64,000 nucleotides of DNA from Rhizopus sp. PT2906 (taxonomy: Eukaryota; Mucoromycota; Mucoromycetes; Mucorales; Rhizopodaceae). Location: contig JAMYHX010000090.1 of the NCBI GenBank assembly GCA_025529335.1, positions 1 through 64,000 of the forward strand, in the 5' to 3' direction. The number at the start of each line of letters is the position of its first letter. The stretch's first letter is position 1. Made by a program: the position numbers and the translations under genes. Below the pieces are notes generated by a model that was not told the origin of the DNA, made no database searches, and worked only from the letters and a program-made list of their open reading frames with translations. Of this stretch, positions 58,083 to 64,000 are shown piece by piece.

Positions 58083-59545
58083 ATGGGCTTCTTTCAAGCG
58101 ATATTTCATGGTAAAAAGGGAGACTTGAACAAGCAACTAGAACATGATGTAATTACGCCCACGTCAAATATACAACAACAACAACAACAACAACCACATA
58201 TATCACCTCCTTTATCTTCAAGGCAAAGTCATGACTATTCAAGGTTTCAACTATTTGATGATGGTACACATGCTCACCACTTGTCCTTACCGCCTCCAAA
58301 CCGAATCATTCATGGCCTCATGGGTATCGCTCATAAATCATTACGCTTAACGACTCAATGGGCAGATCGAAAACCAACGATAGACGAAATAAAAAAAGAA
58401 CGTGCCGCCTTAGATCAATGCTTACATAGACAATCAGATGATAGATCGTTATCAGACAAATGGGGTATATGCCAGGAAACGATTGGTAAGGGTACATCAG
58501 GTGTCGTCAAAATAGCACACAAGTTGGATGACTCGGGTGAACATTTGTACGCTGTCAAGGCAAGAGCTTATATTTTAGTTTATTACCTTGCAGCATGTAA
58601 CCCCATTTTTGGATGTAGGAATTACGTAAAAAGACAAATGAGTCCTCAAAGGACTATATAAAGAGACTAACGTCAGAATACCTCATTTCATCCACCGTAC
58701 AACACATCAACGTTATTCAGACTTACGACCTATTACCTCTTAATGACATATCACCTATATTCTGCCAAGTCATGGAGTTTAGTGGTGGTGGGGATCTCTT
58801 TGACATCCTTGTTGATTCTCCGGATGGTCTAGAGGCCCCAGAGGCAAACTGTTTTTTTAAACAGCTCATGCGTGGAGTTGACTATTTACACGACATCGGT
58901 ATAGCCCACAGAGATTTAAAGCCAGAGAACCTACTGTTGACCGTAACCGGCTGCTTAAAGATATCCGACTTTGGCTCAGCTGTTTGTTTTAGAGGCACGA
59001 CAATTGATAGCGACGGCGAAGAAAAGAAGGACGATTGTGAAAAGATACACATGGTACGTGGATTGGTTGGATCAGAGCCTTATATCGCTCCTGAAGAATT
59101 TACACAAAGCATTTACGATGCACGCGCAGTTGATGTTTGGAGCTGTGGTATTATCTATTTGGCTCTGCGTAAAGCAACTCATCCCTGGCAGTTAGCCAAG
59201 AGTGGCGAAGATGAAGCGTATGATAAATACTTGAAATTTAGACAATTATTAGACGAAGAAAGAGAGAATGCAAGAAAGGAAAGCGCGATACGAAAACAGA
59301 ATATGTCTGAGGAAGAAAAGGAACAGGAGAGGCTAAGGAGAGAACAAGACTTGTTAAAAGCAAAGGAGACAATACGTAGAAAAGCCAAAGAGGCTAAAAT
59401 TGATACCTTAGAAGGCCTCGACATTCAAGCCAAGAAAATTATTTACAGAATGTTAGACCCTCAACCTAAGAAGCGAATTACAGCTATAGATGTACTAAAT
59501 AGTGATTGGTGCGAAAAAATTTATTGCTGTCAGCCTAATGAATAG
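58083..59545 (+). CDS. Hal4/Sat4-like (NPR/Hal family) Ser/Thr protein kinase
   Basis: Two exons (58083-58559, 58619-59545) give 467 aa. Kinase motifs in order: GKGTSGVVKI (Gly loop), the catalytic Lys in LYAVK at the exon end, ELRKKT after the intron, HRDLKPENLL, DFGSA, and APEEF with the APE motif. The word VRGLVGSEPYIAPEE fits the fungal Hal4/Sat4/Hal5 group, which stabilises plasma-membrane K+ and nutrient transporters in yeast. An unusual insert (about residues 370-425: highly charged, Glu/Arg/Lys-rich coiled coil) lies before the last conserved subdomain, RMLDPQPKKRITAIDVLNSDW. The intron (58560-58618) begins GC rather than GT. The start is 98 bp after the bHLH stop. Confidence 0.92.
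58560..58618 (+). other. GC-AG intron in the kinase gene
   Basis: The exon ends AAG at the catalytic lysine and the next bases are GCAAGA; the intron ends TGTAG. Phase 0 joining gives YAVKELRKK, the conserved VAIK-beta3 order. No GT donor nearby preserves the Lys. Confidence 0.85.
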
Positions 59546-59986
59546 TTTATAAAATACAGTGAAGGTGTTTTGACGAACTTTTGGCTGGGCCACAAATCTG
59601 TCACCCAGCATAATTGTGACAGCCTGTGACTTAATAAAATACCACTTCTCTATCGGAAATTGAAAATAGAATACCTGCTTAAGATTTCTGATCATATTTA
59701 CTATACAAAGGTTCTAGCACACTTGTTATAGTTACTTTTTTTTAAAAGAAAGAACATTATATCAGAGATAAACATGCTTGGCATGCTTGTAAAGTCTTTG
59801 TCTTTAAATAACTTTTTGCTGAAATTAGCACTTCTTGAGTACTATCCGCTTCGGTTAATACAGATTTACATGACGACACACTCTTGACAGTACAACGGGT
59901 AGTCTTCATCCTCCAGCCTTACCAATCAAAAAGTAATAAATGCTACAAAAGAAACTAAAATTCTTGAATGCACTCTGCTAGGGCTT
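59546..59986. other. Intergenic, kinase to Crypton relic
   Basis: 440 bp of AT-rich DNA; no gene or repeat recognised. Confidence 0.55.
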
Positions 59987-61303
59987 GAGAACGAACGGCC
60001 AAGAAACGCTATATTGGCGTACAAAAAGAAGCAGGAGATCTTTATGGTACATGTCATATATAGATGTATGGTATGATTGCGCTTACACTTCTTATTTCAA
60101 TAGGAATTTTGCAGAAAGTCGCTATTAAAAAGTCTGTATTGTGACCGAAGCGAAGTTATTGAGTTTTCTTGATGAAATCGTACCTAAAGGCAACTTAAAG
60201 AAGGGTCGAAAGGATGATGGTTCCGTACATGAACTTAAAATGGAAACTATTCAACAATACATCAAGGCGGTGGCTAACCTTCATGCAATTCAGTTTTCCA
60301 GAAATATATCGAGGGAAGCTAACGTCCGTGGTGTTGCTCTGCATGCATGGCTAAAGAACAGACGATACCGTGAACAGCAACGAAAACGTGAGAGCTATTA
60401 GGATCGCGCTCGCCACACTGCACAGGACGGCTACACCCCTAAAGAGCCTGTCAAGCTATCAATCTTCTATTTCAAAGAAGGAAAGGAGAAGACATTCAGG
60501 GACCGAATGCTCTTTCTGATATAGCATATGATGCTCTTACGTGGCGAGAGCATTAGGAATATGGAATTATGCGATCTTTTCCCTTTAGAATTCAAGGACA
60601 GCGGGTTCTCTGAATGCCCCGTGCTGGTTCTACGTCTGAATCATGGCAAAACAGTCAGGGAACGCATATAGTATGCTGGCACCATCCGACACGGTGACCA
60701 TCGCGTATGCGCTTTCGGTGCGCTAGTTATGTACTTCTTTTACAGGTGAGCTGATTGAATGTCGACAATATCGTTATATTCAACTAACGAATTTCTAGAT
60801 GGCATATAACGAATGAAGGTTTCCCTTGTTTTAATACAAACATGGACTGGTTTGACCTGAAAATTGCCAAAGGAGTATACTATAACAAGCCTTTGACCTA
60901 CGCAACACATTACGTAGCAACCACCCTTGCTTTCGATGCCTGTCCCGTTAGTATAAGCAAGAAACCTCATGCAGACCGTGGTAGTAGAGCTCAGCATGCT
61001 GAAGTAGACGGAGCAACAGAAGATCAACCGCGACGCCACGGCCGTTAGAATATGCAGAGCATGGAAAGTTGCTACTTGACGTCGCTGCCTCGCTCATCTA
61101 TTCGAATTATTAATGGCTTCTCCGGCAACAAAGACGATTACTGGCTCCCAAGAAGTAATGTTTGCCCACCAGAAAGTCTTCAAAGGAAGGTGTTTCGCAA
61201 AGCAAACGAGTGACTGGAGCGTGTGCGATGCCACAGTTGCGAATATTCAATCTGTGCTAAAGTGTTCCTATTGTCGTGCTTATATAGATCACACATCTCT
61301 TAA
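59987..61303 (+). pseudogene. Crypton-type tyrosine recombinase (Ndc10-like), broken by in-frame stops
   Basis: A DNA-cutting/joining enzyme of Crypton transposons, dead here. It begins ENERPRNAILAYKKKQEIF (59987). A probable intron (60046-60105) and a frameshift near 60135 lead to TEAKLLSFLDEIVPKG. One frame then runs to 60745 with TAG at 60399, 60522 and 60669. A perfect GT-AG intron (60746-60798) is followed by the second exon, which has TAG at 61046 and TGA at 61211. Catalytic residues remain: Arg in LLRGES (60540), HADR with His at 60968 and Arg at 60977, and the nucleophile Tyr in ESCYLT (61073). The stop at 61046 falls where the family's conserved Trp stands (R-W-N before QSM). No terminal repeats were identified. 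Confidence 0.8.
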
Positions 61304-61475
61304 TTCTCTATTTATTCATTCTCAGGTAATAGACGACATCAGATATTTGTAGTCGTCACCCCTCGTATATATTCGGGTTGTACCCTCTTCTCTCAGACTT
61401 ATAATAGAATAGTAAATGTAGTCAATTAACTCTTCACTGTTTTACAATTATATAAGCACAAATATCACAGAATCG
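61304..61475. other. Flank of the Crypton relic
   Basis: 172 bp, ending with a TATA-like stretch (ATTATATAAGC at 61448). It contains words (GGGTTGTACCCTCTTCTCTCAG) that look like an old LTR end, but nothing else supports that reading. Confidence 0.35.
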
Positions 61476-61837
61476 ATGGAGCTGCTTGTAGGAAACATAA
61501 AAAGAAGAATCGAAGATGTTAATAAAGATGACAAGCTATCAGAAGAAGCTGTTAAAAAAACTATAGACTATATTAGTGAATGCTTTGTCCTAATAAGCGA
61601 ACAAAGCAAACTTCTGATAAAGCGTACGGAGGCAGCTGAATCAAGCCGATCCAGCATTAACGAAGATAGATACACCAAAGATGATATTCTATTTATTGAA
61701 TTTAAAAGCAAAGCTGGGAAAAATAGAAATTGGAAGCATACATACGACAAAGGAAAAGCACAAGGACTATTCATCTTCACACAGCCTAAGGACATCTTAC
61801 TATCATCTACAAAAACGAAAGAAACAATAAGATGTTT

Positions 61838-61890
<53 letters not shown>

Positions 61891-61991
61891 AACATAATTC
61901 TTTGCCCTGCAAGTTAAGCAAATATTATGAGATTCAGCCTCATATAAGGGAACTATTTTGTTGGGATTTGAAAAAAATCGACATAGTGTAA
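61476..61991 (+). other. Uncertain ORF interrupted by a 44-nt T run
   Basis: The first ~120 codons have ordinary composition (NIKRRIEDVNKDDKLSEEAV, then SISSECF-like and KSKAGKNRNWKHTYDKGKAQ). I recognise no domain. The frame is extended artificially by a T44 run (61840-61883), coding for Phe. It may be part of a mobile-element gene next to the Crypton relic, or chance. I do not call it a gene. Confidence 0.3.
61840..61883. repeat. Poly-T run, 44 nt
   Basis: The longest homopolymer in the window. On the minus strand it is A44, close to the 3' flank of the next gene. Confidence 0.95.
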
Positions 61992-62049
61992 CTAAGGTAG
62001 GTATGATTCTGCCATCTGTGCTTCTAATACCTTCACTGTATACCTTTCT

Positions 62050-63152
62050 TCACGTTGACCCTAAACTTCTTGCTCGTACGTCACTTTCTCTTGCGTTATA
62101 ATGTGTTTCAATGGAATAAATAGAAAAGGATCGATCTTCAATATCTAATAATGATTCTTCTTCATTGCTACTACTGTTGTATGATAGTGAGGGCTGTGAG
62201 CTGAATTCTATTGACTGGCTACTGTCGCTACTACTACTCCCACCAGATTTTTCAGATTTCCGTCTATAATACCACTGATGTTTTCGTTCTTGTGATTTCA
62301 ATTTACTTATTTGTCTACTCAATTGACGCTTTTTTTCTTCATATTCCATCAGTTTAGTTTCCATGCTTGGTCTAGTCTCTACATCATAATAATTAATCTC
62401 TAGTCTATTTTCTGTCAATTGCCGAATCCGTAACAGTTCATCTATTTGCTTCTCCAAGCATCTTATCTTTTCTTGCCTTTGCATTGATATACGCTCAGCA
62501 TTTTCTTGTCGTTTATCTAGCAATGATGGCTGTCGCTGCAGTAACTGTGGATTCTCCTTGATTAGCTTTGATCGACTCCTTCCTCGCTTGTATTGATATC
62601 CTTCATCCAGTAACTTTTTCTTGGCCAATTTAAATAATTCTCCCTTTCTCGACAGCAGCAATGGATCCTCCAGGGCTAATTGAGCAGCCGCTTTGTTAAT
62701 AGCCTTTTCATAACTTGTTAGTGGTCGATCTTGTCCTTTCCCATAGATCCTTGCTTGAATAGCAATCATGTCTATAGAAGGATCATTCTAGTTCCCCAAG
62801 CATATAAGTCATTGGCAATGAGAGCTAGTCTTTCTCTTTTAGTTTTACCTCTGTAGATACTCTCTCTTGCTTATCCTATTTAGCAAGAAAAGGTAAATAA
62901 GTTGCTTGTCATTTTATTATCATTACTCACAGATAATAATTTATTTCGAAGTTCACGTAGACTCTTTTTGAACTTTATGGAATGAAACGGAAGCATGCCC
63001 AAGGCAGATATAAATTCCGAGAGTTCTTGTTCGTTCAATTGAATGACCAACTCCAAGTCTTGCTCACTTGCGCCTGTTTTTATAAAAGCATCATGATATT
63101 GATCGAGCTGGTTTGACTTTAAGAATTCTTTTATAGTCGGCAAGTTGGTCAT
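62050..63152 (-). CDS. SAM/NAB-like domain and coiled-coil protein
   Basis: Three exons (63152-62931, 62875-62849, 62787-62050) with introns of 55 and 61 nt give 328 aa; the middle exon is only 27 nt. Residues 1-74 form a SAM-like fold resembling the NAB (NGFI-A binding) conserved region: FLKSNQLDQYHDAFIKTGAS, then LGMLPFHSIKFKKSLREL. A second conserved-looking block is AINKAAAQLALEDPLLLSRKGELFKLAKKKLLDEGY with YKRGRSRSK, cited here by its ends. A coiled coil and a Ser/acidic tail follow. Such SAM-plus-block proteins in animals are co-repressors; a nuclear role here is inference. The start at 63152 is chosen since the frame upstream (to 63248) is not conserved. Confidence 0.72.
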
Positions 63153-63538
63153 TACGATAAAACATACATATCGATATAAAAGTACACCTTTTGCCAAAAG
63201 TGAGTCGCAAGAAAAAAAAAGTGTCGCACTTTTAATTACAAGTTCCACTGCTTCAGTACTTTAACAAAAACGTTGTTTGCTTCTACAAAAATGCTTGAGA
63301 CCTTGAAAATATTCTTCGATGCATGGGACATTGCGTTGCAAGTGAGAACGTTGCTCAACCCAATGAATGTTTAAGTAAAGGATACTTCGTTACAAGAATG
63401 ACAGGTCTCTTATAAACTGTTATTTCTACGTAAGGACTCCTTCAATTGCTTCCCTTATGATACTTTAAGGAAAATATTTCAATAATGCTTGTTTTATTAA
63501 CATATGATGGAGAATAATGAAAATGACAGTTTTTTTTT
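63153..63538. other. Intergenic, no feature seen
   Basis: 386 bp between two minus-strand genes; AT-rich; no ORF supported. Confidence 0.6.
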
Positions 63539-64000
63539 TTACAAATTGTTTTCTTCCGTTAACAGTTCCCAGTCATCGGATTCAGAGCTTTTGGATTCAT
63601 TTACATTTACCATTTCAGGCTTTTCAGTGGAGCTGGTATCACTACTGATTTCCTCTAAGACATTACTACTAGAAGCATCACTATCAGCTGTTCTAGGTGA
63701 GGTTGATTTCTGGATTTCTTCTTTCCAGGCGTCTTTTACTGCTCTATATGGATTATCGTCACCCACACGCATCCAACCATCATCGTCCATGTTACTGAGA
63801 GCAGCAAATGAGTTGGAGTTTTTGGGGCTGGAACTCTTGCTATTTTCAAGAGATGCTGTATTTGTACTATTACTCTTCAATAGCTGCTTTTCACTCCAAG
63901 TAATCTCTCCTTTTTGATTCACCCAACAGCAATCCACACGACTTGCCTTTTGTTTGGTTACATCTCCACTAGTAAATGCAGCCTTCAATGTCTTTTTCAA
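63539..64000 (-). CDS. Unknown protein, C-terminal part (cut by window end)
   Basis: An open frame enters from beyond the window end and stops at 63539, giving 153 codons here. Visible words are RVDCCWVNQKGEITWSEKQL and DDDGWMRVGDDNPYRAVKDAW; the end is a Ser/Asp/Glu-rich tail ending DDWELLTEENNL, a possible LIR-like WxxL context. I do not recognise the family. The real start lies outside the window. Confidence 0.65.
   Translation of the reverse strand: MKKTLKAAFTSGDVTKQKASRVDCCWVNQKGEITWSEKQLLKSNSTNTASLENSKSSSPKNSNSFAALSNMDDDGWMRVGDDNPYRAVKDAWKEEIQKSTSPRTADSDASSSNVLEEISSDTSSTEKPEMVNVNESKSSESDDWELLTEENNL

Noticed and set aside
61304..61475. Possible LTR end downstream of the Crypton relic
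   Set aside because: Only short words look LTR-like; no partner, no inverted ends and no target duplication were found.
1..64000. tRNA genes
   Set aside because: I scanned for B-box-like GGTTCRA words with matching arms on both strands and saw none convincing; a covariance-model scan would be decisive.

Overview
The window is nuclear DNA of a filamentous fungus of the Mucoromycota, most likely Mucorales. The evidence is the AT-rich intergenic DNA, the many short GT-AG introns (about 49-60 nt), and the gene set: a WC-2-type PAS/GATA photoreceptor partner, a PCL-type cyclin, Csm1/Pcs1, a fungal delta-12 desaturase and a Hal4/Sat4-type kinase. The relics are also typical of Mucorales: Fanzor, a Crypton-type tyrosine recombinase and Ty3/gypsy. 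No bacterial, organellar, CRISPR, rRNA or convincing tRNA feature was seen. Exon joins were read by hand; for most genes the phases close exactly.

Layout. 1-1.3 kb: relic of a Fanzor (TnpB-like) nuclease. 1.4-3.8 kb: PCL-type cyclin and WC-2-like gene. 3.8-6.4 kb: gene-poor, with a TA microsatellite and a long T run. 6.4-9.5 kb: an unknown protein, then Csm1/Pcs1 and thymidylate synthase sharing a 97-bp divergent promoter. 10-15 kb: tandem pair of 3-hydroxyisobutyryl-CoA hydrolase paralogs, each 438 aa. 15.8-29.9 kb: housekeeping block with BRAP2/Etp1 E3 ligase, EF1B, MTHFS, SEC24, PEX11, a mitochondrial PPR protein and tubulin cofactor E. 30-31.2 kb: decayed Ty3/gypsy gag-protease. 31.2-34.8 kb: gene-poor, with two unusual repeat patches. 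34.8-40.9 kb: delta-12 desaturase, EAF7 and a large PPR protein. 41-44.7 kb: gene-poor, with a zinc-knuckle relic.

44.7-52.8 kb: an HSL-type esterase whose last ~500 bp recur at 51.3-51.8 kb. These two direct repeats flank 5.2 kb of foreign-looking DNA (candidate solo LTR and a broken gene of an uncharacterised family) that now lies between the esterase and a STIMATE/YPL162C-like gene. 52.9-54.5 kb: EDC3. 56.2-59.5 kb: bHLH-zip factor and a Hal4/Sat4-like kinase with a GC-AG intron. 60-61.3 kb: a Crypton-type recombinase broken mostly by in-frame stops. 62-64 kb: a SAM/NAB-like coiled-coil protein and the 3' part of an unknown gene cut by the window end.

The genes do not form a pathway; neighbours are linked only by close spacing. 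Themes are one-carbon/dTMP metabolism (TYMS, MTHFS), valine catabolism (HIBCH pair), vesicle and peroxisome biogenesis (SEC24, PEX11), mRNA decay (EDC3), tubulin folding (TBCE) and mitochondrial RNA processing (two PPR proteins). The most interesting material is the set of mobile-element relics and the 499-bp direct repeat. I found no intact novel defence or mobile system.
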